Origin: Salinimicrobium sediminis
GTDB lineage: Bacteria > Bacteroidota > Bacteroidia > Flavobacteriales > Flavobacteriaceae
Direction of reading: 5' to 3'
DNA: 64,000 nt
Assembly: GCF_900215295.1 (NCBI RefSeq)
Contig: NZ_OCMF01000002.1
Span: 310,001-374,000, forward strand
Position numbers and translations under genes: made by a program. Shown here piece after piece: positions 43,387-51,401 of this stretch. The stretch's first letter is position 1; each line of letters starts with the position of its first letter. Under the pieces are notes generated by a model. That model worked only from the letters and a program-made list of their open reading frames with translations, ran no database searches and was not told the DNA's origin.

Positions 43387-44405
43387 ATCAAGATATGGAA
43401 AAGAAGAAAGACACTTTCAAGCCTTTAAAAATCTGGTTCACCGATTTCTATAAAGGTTTTGATCCCGCCAATAATTATTTATATGAACTTTTAAGCCGCC
43501 ACTATGAGCTTATTTTGGATAAGGGAAATCCCGAGTATCTCATTTATTCCTGCTATGGCAGAGATTTTCTTAAGTATAAAAACCCGGTAAAGATCTATTA
43601 CACCGGAGAGAACCTGATCCCGGATTTCAATCTCTGTGACTACGGAATAGGATTCAGTTACCTGGAATTCGGAGACCGATATTTAAGATATCCTAACTTT
43701 GCACTTATTCCGGACCAGTTTAAAAAGCTCCTGAAGCCAAGATCATTTAATATAAAAGACCTTGAAAAGAAAGAATATTTCTGCAATTTCATATATTCTA
43801 ATTCCCAGGCAGATCTGGCAAGAGATGAATTTTTTCACCTTCTAAGTAATTACAAAAAGGTCATGTCGCCAGGGAGCCATCTCAAGAACGCTTCAATGGA
43901 TGTGGGGGGAAGATTTACAGAGAACTGGATGTACACAAAACTGAACTTTCAGTCAAAATGTAAATTCACCATTGCCTTTGAAAACTCTTCCTCGGCAGGC
44001 TATACCACAGAAAAGCTGATGCATGCCTACATCACCAATACTATTCCTATTTATTGGGGAAACCCCGAGGTGACAAAAGATTTTAATTCTAAGTCCCTGA
44101 TCAACTGTCATGAATTTAAAACTTTTAAAGAGGTGATTGAGAGGGTGAAAGAAATAGATCAAAATGATGAGCTGGCGCTTCAAATGTTAAATGAACCTCC
44201 CTTACCCAGAAATGAAATTCCTGAGAATCTTAAGGAGGAGACACTGGAGAGGTTTTTAAAAACGGTTTTCGATCAGGATTTAGAAAAAGCTTATAGAAGG
44301 CCCAAATTTGGCACGATCAGAAATTATGAAAATGAATTGGCCAAAAAATTTCATTCGGGGAAACCGGATAAACTATCTTCTTTAAAAAGGTTACTTAAAC
44401 TCTAA
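43380..44405 (+). CDS. Alpha-1,3/4-fucosyltransferase family 10
   Basis: A 341-residue GT10 enzyme with the diagnostic FENSSSAGYTTEKLMHAY (200-217) and IPIYWGNPE (222-230). An N-terminal half holds YTGENLIPDFNLCDYGIGFS. ATG 43380 was chosen; a GTG at 43371 is an alternative. GT10 enzymes use GDP-fucose; no GDP-fucose synthesis gene (gmd, fcl) occurs in the window, so the donor must be made elsewhere. It ends 280 bp before the convergent cysN copy 2. Confidence 0.88.
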   Translation: MVNQDMEKKKDTFKPLKIWFTDFYKGFDPANNYLYELLSRHYELILDKGNPEYLIYSCYGRDFLKYKNPVKIYYTGENLIPDFNLCDYGIGFSYLEFGDRYLRYPNFALIPDQFKKLLKPRSFNIKDLEKKEYFCNFIYSNSQADLARDEFFHLLSNYKKVMSPGSHLKNASMDVGGRFTENWMYTKLNFQSKCKFTIAFENSSSAGYTTEKLMHAYITNTIPIYWGNPEVTKDFNSKSLINCHEFKTFKEVIERVKEIDQNDELALQMLNEPPLPRNEIPENLKEETLERFLKTVFDQDLEKAYRRPKFGTIRNYENELAKKFHSGKPDKLSSLKRLLKL

Positions 44406-44410
44406 TAAGA

Positions 44411-44660
44411 GATTACACGGATTTATCTGATTCCACGGATTTCATCCGTTTAAACAATCATCCCAGCGGCGATAGTTTCATCAGTTGATTCATCAATCAA
44501 AATGGAACTACCTTTATTCCTGTTCTCTCTATAGGAATCTGACATAATTGGTTCACCTCAACTTCACCCGGGCGATTACATTTCGAGACAAATTTTTGTC
44601 ATTGGTTATCCTGTCATAAGCGTTGATATCGATCTGGAAATTAAAATGATTACGCGGATT
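44411..44660. repeat. Direct repeats bracketing the cysN remnant
   Basis: GATTACACGGATT at 44411-44423 and GATTACGCGGATT at 44648-44660 (12 of 13 bases equal, same orientation) lie on either side of the cysN fragment, each within a small degenerate array of CGGATT units (to 44447 and 44683). Confidence 0.6.
44450..44640 (-). pseudogene. cysN: Frameshifted 3' remnant of a third cysN
   Basis: Translating the minus strand from about 44640 gives FQIDINAYDRITNDKNLSR and NVIARVKLR, then after a frameshift near 44555 PIMSDSYRENRNKGSSILID and ESTDETIAAGMIV, ending in TAA at 44450. This lines up throughout with the last ~65 residues of both intact CysN proteins (compare SYRDNRNTGSIILVDENTNE and AAGMI). 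It differs from each copy, so it is a separate, older third copy rather than a fresh partial duplicate. The rest of the gene is gone. Confidence 0.9.
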
Positions 44661-44685
44661 ACTACGGATTGCCCGGATTGACTGT

Positions 44686-45942
44686 TTATAATATCATACC
44701 TGCTGCCACCGTTTCATTTGTATTCTCATCAACGAGAATTATACTTCCAGTATTTCTGTTGTCACGGTAGGAATCAACCATTAAAGGACGAGTACACCTA
44801 ATTTTTACACGAGAGATATCATTCATTTTTAATTCCTTATCCTCAATGATCCTATCGTAGGTATTGATGTCGATTTTATATATGACTTCCTTTATGATTG
44901 CACGCTGCTCATTAGAAGTATGAGTGATAGTATATTTCGCCCTTGGTTTGGCTGCATCATCATTCAGCCAGCAAAGCATTACATCAAACTCCTGGGTAGG
45001 CTCCGGCTGATTATTTAACCTTACTATCATGTCACCCCGACCCACATCTACATCATCTTCAAGGGTCATAGCGATGGACATAGGAGCGTAGGCTTCTTCA
45101 ATTTCTGTTTCGCCTGAATTTATGGATCTTATTTTTGAAGTAAATCCAGATGGCAATACTGCCACTTCATCTCCTACACGGTAGATTCCGCTGGCCACTC
45201 TTCCCGCATATCCTCTGTAGTCCCGGTGTTCTTCACTTTGAGGTCTTAGCACCGTCTGTACCGGGAAGCGGGCATCAATTTTATTAATATCGCTGCTAAT
45301 ATGCAAAGTCTCCAGTATGTTCAGTAAAGTCCCTCCCTGATACCAATCCATACTCTGTGACCGGTTCACCACGTTATCTCCTTCCAAAGCGCTGATAGGA
45401 ATGAAGCGTACATCCTTCATAAGCAGTTTTGAAGAAAATTCCTCGAATTGTCCAATGATCTCATTGAACCTATCTTCAGAGTAATCCACCAGATCCATTT
45501 TATTGATACAAACAATAAGATGTGGAATGTTCAGCAAAGAAGCGATAAAAGAATGCCTTTTCGTTTGTTCTATCACTCCGTGTCGGGCGTCGATCAAAAT
45601 CACAGCAACATTTGCAGTAGATGCCCCGGTAACCATATTCCTGGTATATTGAATATGCCCCGGAGTATCGGCAATAATGAATTTTCTCTTCGGAGTCGTA
45701 AAGTACCTGTAGGCAACATCAATGGTGATCCCCTGCTCCCTTTCATCCCTTAAACCATCAGTAAACAAAGCGAGATCCACACCTCTGTGTCCTTTTTTTG
45801 CACTCGTGACACTAACGGATTCGAGCTGGTCTTCAAAGATTGATTTTGAGTCGTATAAGAGGCGGCCTATTAAGGTGCTTTTCCCATCATCCACCGAACC
45901 TGCAGTAGTAAATCGTAATAATTGGTTGTTATCTATATGCAT
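44686..45942 (-). CDS. cysN: Sulfate adenylyltransferase subunit 1 (GTPase), copy 2
   Basis: A 418-residue CysN, the same length as copy 1 and very similar along its whole length; GSVDDGKSTLIGRLL, DTPGH and NKMDL are intact. Unlike copy 1 it is separated from its cysD by 479 bp holding the GxxExxY gene. Its 3' end faces the fucosyltransferase genes, with the cysN remnant between. It appears functional. Confidence 0.94.
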   Translation of the reverse strand: MHIDNNQLLRFTTAGSVDDGKSTLIGRLLYDSKSIFEDQLESVSVTSAKKGHRGVDLALFTDGLRDEREQGITIDVAYRYFTTPKRKFIIADTPGHIQYTRNMVTGASTANVAVILIDARHGVIEQTKRHSFIASLLNIPHLIVCINKMDLVDYSEDRFNEIIGQFEEFSSKLLMKDVRFIPISALEGDNVVNRSQSMDWYQGGTLLNILETLHISSDINKIDARFPVQTVLRPQSEEHRDYRGYAGRVASGIYRVGDEVAVLPSGFTSKIRSINSGETEIEEAYAPMSIAMTLEDDVDVGRGDMIVRLNNQPEPTQEFDVMLCWLNDDAAKPRAKYTITHTSNEQRAIIKEVIYKIDINTYDRIIEDKELKMNDISRVKIRCTRPLMVDSYRDNRNTGSIILVDENTNETVAAGMIL

Positions 45943-45970
45943 TATGTCACTAATTATCGCGAATTTATAA

Positions 45971-45985
45971 CGAATTATCGCGAAT
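45971..45985 (+). repeat. Inverted repeat, left arm (15 bp), GxxExxY element
   Basis: CGAATTATCGCGAAT, the exact reverse complement of 46391-46405. A direct copy of its 13 bp core (AATTATCGCGAAT) lies at 45952-45964, so the arm belongs to a short array. Confidence 0.85.
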
Positions 45986-46382
45986 GGGTTGTATTAATAA
46001 TTCTTTTATAGGTTAAGGATGTAGTGCCGAAATTCACAAGAACACCAAGCTCTTTTCGAGTAGCTGCTAAATAGTTATTTAACTGTGAAAGGAAAGCGAC
46101 AGGTATATGTTTAACTGATTTTACTTCCAGAACAATTTTATCATAACAAACAAAATCAGCAATGTAATATTTCTTCAATTTTTGCTCTTTATAAAAAATA
46201 TTCAACTTAACCTGCCGTTCGAAAGGAATTTCTGCATTTTTAAATTCTTGCTCCAGAGCTTCTTCATAAACAGACTCAAGGAAACCGGACCCTAAACCAC
46301 GATGGACTTTCATACATGCTCCAATGATCTTATAGCTTTCCTCTTTATATAAGATTTTACTGTCGGACTCCATTCGTTTCAT
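45975..46382 (-). CDS. GxxExxY family protein (PDDEXK-like fold)
   Basis: A 135-residue protein with GSGFLESVYEEALEQEF, the G-x2-E-x2-Y signature of this family, followed by IADFVCYDKIVLEVKSVKHI, where D…E-x-K matches a PDDEXK nuclease-like core. Its biological role is unknown to me. It lies between cysD and cysN of cassette 2, a pair that is contiguous in cassette 1. The gene is enclosed by perfect 15 bp inverted repeats whose left arm overlaps its 3' end, so it looks like a later insertion. ATG 46382 or 46373 can serve as start. Confidence 0.85.
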   Translation of the reverse strand: MKRMESDSKILYKEESYKIIGACMKVHRGLGSGFLESVYEEALEQEFKNAEIPFERQVKLNIFYKEQKLKKYYIADFVCYDKIVLEVKSVKHIPVAFLSQLNNYLAATRKELGVLVNFGTTSLTYKRIINTTHSR

Positions 46383-46390
46383 TCGCTTTA

Positions 46391-46405
46391 ATTCGCGATA
46401 ATTCG
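46391..46405 (-). repeat. Inverted repeat, right arm (15 bp), GxxExxY element
   Basis: ATTCGCGATAATTCG, the exact reverse complement of 45971-45985, nine bases upstream of the GxxExxY start codon, inside an ATTCG-rich array (46381-46417). Confidence 0.85.
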
Positions 46406-46421
46406 ATTCTTTAATTCGTGA

Positions 46422-47327
46422 TCAGAAGTAGCCCTGGCGCTTCCTATCTTCCATAGCGGTCTCAGAACGTTTATCATCACTCCTATCCCCTCTCTCGGTT
46501 TTTCTCATAGCTGAAACCTCCTGAACGATCTTTTCTAAGGTATCTGCTTCTGATTCTATACCACCAGTGATAGTAATGTCGCCAAGGGTTCGGAAACGGA
46601 TTTTTTTCTTTTGGATTTTCTCCCCTTCTTCCAATCTCAAGAATTCTGAAACCGGTATCCAGGAATTGCTCCTCCAAACTACTTCCCGCTCATGGGCGAT
46701 GTACAGCGAAGGGATTTTTATGTTTTCTCTTTTGATATAATTCCACACATCCATCTCTGTCCAGTTACTGATGGGAAAGGCTCGAAAATGCTCTCCTTCA
46801 AAGTGTTTTCCATTGAGCAAATTCCACAACTCCGGCCGCTGATTTTTTGGATCCCATTCACCGAAGTCGTTCCTATGAGAAAAGAAACGCTCCTTTGCTC
46901 TTGCCTTTTCCTCATCTCTTCTTCCCCCACCAATAGCGCAATCGATCCTGCGCTCCTCAATAGTATCCAATAAGGTTGTTATCTGCAAGGCGTTACGGGT
47001 TGCATTCTTTCCTCTTTCTTCAGCCACTCTTCCGTTATTGATCGAATCTTGCACGGAACCTACAATTAGCTTTACTCCAAGTTCCTTAACCAGATCATCT
47101 CTAAACTGAATGGTTTCTGGAAAATTATGTCCTGTGTCCACATGCAGTAATGCAAAAGGAATTTTAGCAGGATAAAATGCCTTTTTTGCGAGGTGAGTAA
47201 CGAGAATGGAGTCCTTCCCACCTGAAAAAAGGATTACCGGGTTTTCGAACTGGGCCCAGACTTCCCTCAGGATAAATATTGCTTCCGATTCCAGTTCATC
47301 CAGGTAATTCAGAAAATATTTACTCAT
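46422..47327 (-). CDS. cysD: Sulfate adenylyltransferase subunit 2, copy 2
   Basis: A 301-residue CysD, same length as copy 1, with SGGKDS and GGGRRDEEKARAKERFFSHR intact. ATG 47327 was chosen because it reproduces the copy 1 N-terminus (MSKYFLNYLDELESE) and the same 8 bp overlap with cysC; an in-frame extension to 47348 exists. Its stop is followed by the GxxExxY insertion instead of cysN. Confidence 0.94.
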   Translation of the reverse strand: MSKYFLNYLDELESEAIFILREVWAQFENPVILFSGGKDSILVTHLAKKAFYPAKIPFALLHVDTGHNFPETIQFRDDLVKELGVKLIVGSVQDSINNGRVAEERGKNATRNALQITTLLDTIEERRIDCAIGGGRRDEEKARAKERFFSHRNDFGEWDPKNQRPELWNLLNGKHFEGEHFRAFPISNWTEMDVWNYIKRENIKIPSLYIAHEREVVWRSNSWIPVSEFLRLEEGEKIQKKKIRFRTLGDITITGGIESEADTLEKIVQEVSAMRKTERGDRSDDKRSETAMEDRKRQGYF

Positions 47328-47916
47328 GATATAATATTTTTTGTTCAAGGAATTTTAGCAGCCTCTCCACAGATTCCTCTACAGATTCTTCCTCTGTTTT
47401 GATTTCAAAATCGGGAGTTTCAGGTACTTCATAAGGAGCGCTTATTCCAGTAAAATTTTTTATCTCCCCTGCCCTGGCTTTTGCATAGAAACCTTTGACA
47501 TCCCTCTTCTCACAAATTTCAAGAGGCGTGTTTACAAAGATCTCCAGAAAATTCTCCCTTCCAATAATATTTTTTGCTTGGTCCCTATCCTCTTTTAAAG
47601 GAGAAATAAAGGCAGTAATAGTGAGCATTCCTGCATCCATAAATAATTTTGCAACCTCTGAAATCCTCCTGTTGTTCTCAAACCGATCTTCTCTGGAAAA
47701 TCCAAGCCCTTTATTGAGTCCGCTGCGAATGTTGTCTCCGTCCAAAGCATAGGTCTGAACGCCCTGCTTAAATAGCCGTTCTTCGAGCTTACTTGCAATT
47801 GTAGACTTTCCTGAACCTGACAAACCGGTAAACCAAAGTACAAGAGAAGTATGACCGTTTTTTTTGCTGCGATCTTCCCTGGAAATATGGTATTTGTGTT
47901 TTATAATGTTGGGCAT
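47320..47916 (-). CDS. cysC: Adenylylsulfate kinase, copy 2
   Basis: A 198-residue APS kinase with GLSGSGKST, LDGDNIRSGLNKGL and FISPLKEDRDQA intact. It is visibly more diverged from copy 1 than the cysN and cysD pairs are. Makes PAPS from APS. Confidence 0.94.
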   Translation of the reverse strand: MPNIIKHKYHISREDRSKKNGHTSLVLWFTGLSGSGKSTIASKLEERLFKQGVQTYALDGDNIRSGLNKGLGFSREDRFENNRRISEVAKLFMDAGMLTITAFISPLKEDRDQAKNIIGRENFLEIFVNTPLEICEKRDVKGFYAKARAGEIKNFTGISAPYEVPETPDFEIKTEEESVEESVERLLKFLEQKILYHE

Positions 47917-47924
47917 TGTTTTTC

Positions 47925-47990
47925 GTTAATTCGGGATTGGTTAATTCGTTAATCTGAGATTGGTAATTAGTTAATTAGTGATTTATTAAT
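47925..47990. repeat. GTTAATTSGGGATTGGTTAA array, DUF2061-cysC gap of copy 2
   Basis: GTTAATTCGGGATTGGTTAA at 47925-47944 matches 19 of 20 bases of 50825-50844, and decayed units (GTTAATCTG, GTAATTAGTTAATTAGTGATT) follow. This is the clearest dispersed copy of the unit that forms the inverted repeat around the four-helix-bundle gene. Confidence 0.75.
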
Positions 47991-48030
47991 CAGAACTGCT
48001 CTTCGTATGTCTAACTTCGTAAATCTAACT

Positions 48031-48495
48031 TCAATCCACCTGCTCCTTCACTTCTAATACTTCATCAGTTTTGTTTCTCCTTCCCTGAAGTCCGTAATCA
48101 ACTTTGTACCAGGTACGCTCGTGGAGATAATACAAAACCATTTTTGTAATAACCTCTGCTAATCCAATCTTTAATCCGGTAATTGGATTTCCGGTGATGA
48201 TCCAGGCGAGAAGCATGGTATCCATGGTACCTACAATACGCCAGGAAATAGTTTTAGCTATGTGCCGTCTTCTACTGTTCCATTTTCCGGAGGAATGAGA
48301 AAATTCTCCTTTAAACCAGAGTCTTTCGTGAAAGTAATAAAGGATCATTTTTGTAATAACTTCAGCAAAACCAATCTTTAATCCCGTAAAGGGGCTCCCG
48401 GAGATAAGCCAGGCCAGCAGAATAGTATCCAAAGTTCCAACAATCCTCCAGGTAATAGTCTTGGCAATATGTCGCTTATGTGATTTATCCTTCAT
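48031..48495 (-). CDS. Double DUF2061 membrane protein, copy 2
   Basis: A 154-residue protein of two DUF2061 units with the same layout as copy 1 (KRHIAKTITWRIVGTLDT and RRHIAKTISWRIVGTMDT, each followed by two helices and YY-x-HER-x-W). It overlaps cysQ by 11 bp, as in copy 1. Its conservation in both cassettes supports a real role with sulfate activation. Confidence 0.85.
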   Translation of the reverse strand: MKDKSHKRHIAKTITWRIVGTLDTILLAWLISGSPFTGLKIGFAEVITKMILYYFHERLWFKGEFSHSSGKWNSRRRHIAKTISWRIVGTMDTMLLAWIITGNPITGLKIGLAEVITKMVLYYLHERTWYKVDYGLQGRRNKTDEVLEVKEQVD

Positions 48496-49285
48496 AAGAA
48501 ACTACAAAGTTATCGTTTCTTAAATTTTCCCGGTTATATTGAATGCTTTTACCCGAATGGCTAAACTTGCAGGTAAAACCCACCGCTTCACAAATAGCCT
48601 GTCCTGCTTCGGTATCCCACTCCATAGTGGGGCCAAATCTTGGATAGTAATGAGCTTCACCTTCTGCCAATAAGCAAAACTTTAGGGAGCTTCCTATAGA
48701 AACCACCTGTACCTCCTTCTCTGCGGATTTTAGTTCTTTTATAAATTTGAGAGTTTCCTCGTTCATATGCGAGCGACTCCCGACAATCTTGATAGCATTT
48801 GACACTTTTTTCGGATGAATTTCTCTGGCAGACTTGATGATTTCAGTTGCATCTACTGCTTCTGCAGTTATATGAAATTTAAAAGCCTTTTTCTCTGAAA
48901 CCAGGCTAAAGTAAATTACGTCAAGAGCCGGAGCATAAATTACGCCTATCTCAGGCTTTCCTTCTGAAACCAAAGCTATATTAACGGTGAATTCCCCATT
49001 GCGTTTAATGAACTCTTTTGTGCCATCAAGAGGATCTACAATCCAACAGCGGTCCCAATTCTTCCTTTCTTCAAAAGGTAACTCAAGGTTTTCTTCACTT
49101 ATAACGGGGAGAACTGTAGATTTTAAATATCCATTTATGACGTCATTGGCTCTCTTATCAGCTATAGTCAAAGGAGATGCATCAGCCTTTATTTCCACCT
49201 GAAAGTCCTCTTTTTCCTAGACTTTCATAATCTCTCTTCCGGCTGCTATAGCAGCCTCAATGGCTATTTCTATATATTCTTTCAT
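48485..49285 (-). pseudogene. cysQ: cysQ copy 2 with in-frame amber codon
   Basis: The full frame starts at ATG 49285 (MKEYIEIAIEAAIAAGREIM, then KV) and is cut by TAG at 49219-49217, codon 23, where copy 1 has Tyr (EIYDSENF). The frame then continues intact for 243 codons with SPLTIADK, WIVDPLDGTKEFIKRNGEFT and WDTEAGQAICEAVG. So one point change separates it from a full gene. An internal start (ATG-like codons near 49198, giving MEIKADASPLT) would lose the first helix. It is a pseudogene, a very young one, or a sequencing error; copy 1 can supply the function. Confidence 0.85.
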
Positions 49286-49292
49286 CGGCCAC

Positions 49293-49300
49293 CAAATATA
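49293..49300 (-). promoter_or_regulatory. -7 promoter box TATATTTG before cysQ copy 2
   Basis: A perfect TAnnTTTG match 8 bp before ATG 49285, the same octamer and place as in cassette 1. Together with the terminator at 49335-49382 it makes cassette 2 an independent transcript. Confidence 0.5.
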
Positions 49301-49334
49301 TTCAAAGTTGATAAAAGAGCGAAAATATAGGGCA

Positions 49335-49382
49335 CAAAAAAAGACGCTTCTCTCCTTTTTTAAGTAAGGTTATAAAACGTCT
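49335..49382 (-). terminator. Rho-independent terminator after UDP-glucose dehydrogenase gene
   Basis: On the minus strand AGACGTTTT (49382-49374) pairs with GAAGCGTCT (49350-49342) with two G-T pairs, followed by seven T. It lies 39 bp after the stop of the dehydrogenase gene. Confidence 0.7.
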
Positions 49383-49420
49383 ATTTTTAAAATTGGGGAA
49401 ATCAGTACTAATCCGCCAAA

Positions 49421-50815
49421 TCAGTTTCCTATCGCATAGAATTCAAATCCGATCTCCTTCTTGGTCTTAGGTTCCAATAACCTTCTGCCATCAAACAAGA
49501 ATGCAGGCTTCAACATCTTATCATAAAGCTTTTGCCAATCCAGTTCTTTAAATTCGTCCCATTCAGTAAGAACGGCGATAGCGTGCGCATCTTCACAGGC
49601 TTCATAAGGAGAATTAACAACTGTAACGGCCTGCCGGTTTGCATCTCCGCTACGGGTGCCGAGATAATCAAGGTCTGAATAGATCTGCTCCTCGGTTACC
49701 TTAGGATCATATACCATGATCTCTGCCTGTTCATTAAGCAGATAATCTGCCACATAAATAGCTGCTGATTCCCGAGTATCATTTGTATCTTTTTTAAAGG
49801 CCCACCCTAAAATGGCAATTTTCTTACCGGCTACAGTGTTGTACATGGTTTGCACCATATTAGCTGCAAAACGCCTTTTTTGATGATCATTCATAATGAT
49901 CACCTGCTCCCAGTAATCTGCGACCTCATTCAAATTGAAGGTGCGGGCAATATACACAAGGTTCAGGATGTCTTTTTGGAAACAAGACCCTCCAAAGCCA
50001 ACAGATGCTTTCAAAAATTTCGGACCTATCCGGCTATCCATCCCTATAGCTTTAGAAACTTCATTTATGTCTGCTCCGGTCTTTTCGCAAAGTTCAGACA
50101 TTGCATTTATGGACGAGACCCTTTGTGCCAGGAATGCATTGGCTGTAAGTTTCGATAATTCGGAGGACCAAACATTGGTGGTTAAGATCTTTTCTCTTGG
50201 AACCCATGTTGCATAAATATTTACAAGGGCTTCCATAGCCTCCCTACCTTCTTCAGTTTCTATATCTCCTCCAATAAGAACGCGATCGGGATTTCTTAAG
50301 TCTTCTACTGCAGTTCCTTCTGCTAAGAATTCCGGATTCGACAGAATTTGATATTTCACACCATTTCCTGTACTGTCTAGAATATCTCTCAACGCCGCAG
50401 CTGTACGTACGGGTAAGGTTGATTTCTCAATAACTATTTTATCATTTTTTGATACTTCAGCAATTTGGCGTGCACACAGCTCAATCCATTTTAGATCAGC
50501 TGCCATACCTTTTCCAATTCCGTAAGTCTTGGTTGGTGTATTTACGGAAATAAAGATCATATCGGCTTCGTCAATTGCCTTGTCTACATCAGTTGAAAAA
50601 AAGAGATTACGGCCTCTGGCCTCCTTCACTATTTCTGAAAGCCCTGGTTCGTATATTGGGATCTTTTCTACATCGGGATCATTCCACTGCTTTATTCTCT
50701 TCTCGTTGATGTCGACCACAGTAACATTTACGTTTGGACATTTTTGAGCGATTACCGCCATGGTAGGACCTCCCACGTAACCGGCACCGATGCAGCAAAT
50801 ATTTTTTATTTTCAT
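49421..50815 (-). CDS. ugd: UDP-glucose 6-dehydrogenase
   Basis: A 464-residue enzyme of the long, animal-like UGD type: [19 protein letters not shown] at the N-terminus, the catalytic Cys in [18 protein letters not shown], and [14 protein letters not shown] in the UDP domain. It makes UDP-glucuronate, substrate for the epimerase at 33.5-34.5 kb. The next gene upstream encodes a four-helix-bundle protein inserted between it and the tviB-like gene. Confidence 0.93.
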   Translation of the reverse strand: MKIKNICCIGAGYVGGPTMAVIAQKCPNVNVTVVDINEKRIKQWNDPDVEKIPIYEPGLSEIVKEARGRNLFFSTDVDKAIDEADMIFISVNTPTKTYGIGKGMAADLKWIELCARQIAEVSKNDKIVIEKSTLPVRTAAALRDILDSTGNGVKYQILSNPEFLAEGTAVEDLRNPDRVLIGGDIETEEGREAMEALVNIYATWVPREKILTTNVWSSELSKLTANAFLAQRVSSINAMSELCEKTGADINEVSKAIGMDSRIGPKFLKASVGFGGSCFQKDILNLVYIARTFNLNEVADYWEQVIIMNDHQKRRFAANMVQTMYNTVAGKKIAILGWAFKKDTNDTRESAAIYVADYLLNEQAEIMVYDPKVTEEQIYSDLDYLGTRSGDANRQAVTVVNSPYEACEDAHAIAVLTEWDEFKELDWQKLYDKMLKPAFLFDGRRLLEPKTKKEIGFEFYAIGN

Positions 50816-50824
50816 TTATTTGTA

Positions 50825-50841
50825 GTTAATTGGGGATTGGT
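50825..50841 (+). repeat. Inverted repeat, left arm (17 bp), four-helix-bundle element
   Basis: GTTAATTGGGGATTGGT, the exact reverse complement of 51402-51418. It is part of a short array to 50858 and nearly identical to 47925-47941. Confidence 0.85.
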
Positions 50842-50891
50842 TAATAAGTTAATTGGTAGCTGTTCTCTACTTATATTAACCTGACCAATCT

Positions 50892-51260
50892 TTACTCATT
50901 CTGTTTTCTTAAATATTTAATATAACCATTTAACAACCTTATGCAGGAGTCGGTAGTATTTCTTATTTCCGCTAAATTCTCCTTTGTTATATAATTCCAG
51001 GAGTGTGCTTCAAGAGCATGATCTAAAACTTCGGCCACTGATCCACGAGCATTCAGAAGAAATTTGACGTTTTCTTTATAATGATAACGACCCCATCCCT
51101 CCGCAATATTTGCCGTTGCTGAACGGGAAGCCCTCAAAATTTGCGACCGTAAATCGAATTTTTCAGAATCCGGCAAGGCTAGAATAACTTTTTCCTTTAT
51201 AAAAAGTTTAAGTTCAAAACACTTTTTCCAGCACTCCAATTTCTCGAAATTGTCAGCCAT
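50892..51260 (-). CDS. Four-helix-bundle protein (23S rRNA intervening-sequence protein family)
   Basis: A 122-residue protein with the family pattern: FEKLECWKKCFELKLFI, then LRSQILRASRSATANIAEGW with the conserved SATANIAEG-x-GR, then FLLNARGSVAEVLDHA. Members were first seen as ORFs inside 23S rRNA intervening sequences bounded by complementary ends, and relatives serve as Avd in diversity-generating retroelements. Here there is no rRNA and no reverse transcriptase. The gene sits between ugd and the tviB-like gene, within perfect 17 bp inverted repeats. Molecular function unknown. Confidence 0.88.
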   Translation of the reverse strand: MADNFEKLECWKKCFELKLFIKEKVILALPDSEKFDLRSQILRASRSATANIAEGWGRYHYKENVKFLLNARGSVAEVLDHALEAHSWNYITKENLAEIRNTTDSCIRLLNGYIKYLRKQNE

Positions 51261-51267
51261 TCTTTTA

Positions 51268-51310
51268 GGTTAATTGGTTAATTGGTTATCGGGTTAATTA
51301 GTTAACTGGA
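51268..51310. repeat. GGTTAATTGGTTAATTGG tandem array
   Basis: Tandem TTAATTGG octamers (GGTTAATTGGTTAATTGGTT) decaying into CGGGTTAATTAGTTAACTGG, immediately upstream of the four-helix-bundle start codon and in the same orientation as the left arm at 50825. Confidence 0.7.
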
Positions 51311-51401
51311 TTTTTTATTTTTCGAACCAAATTATCTTCACTATCTGTTATATTACTCATTAGTCCCTATTCCTCGATCACTAATCACCACTCCCTAATT
51401 C

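Noticed and set aside
44411-46417. Insertion sequence around cassette 2
   Set aside because: Inverted and direct repeats are present, but no transposase gene or remnant was found between or beside them.
50892-51260. Avd protein of a diversity-generating retroelement
   Set aside because: Same fold family, but no reverse transcriptase, template repeat or variable repeat is present nearby.
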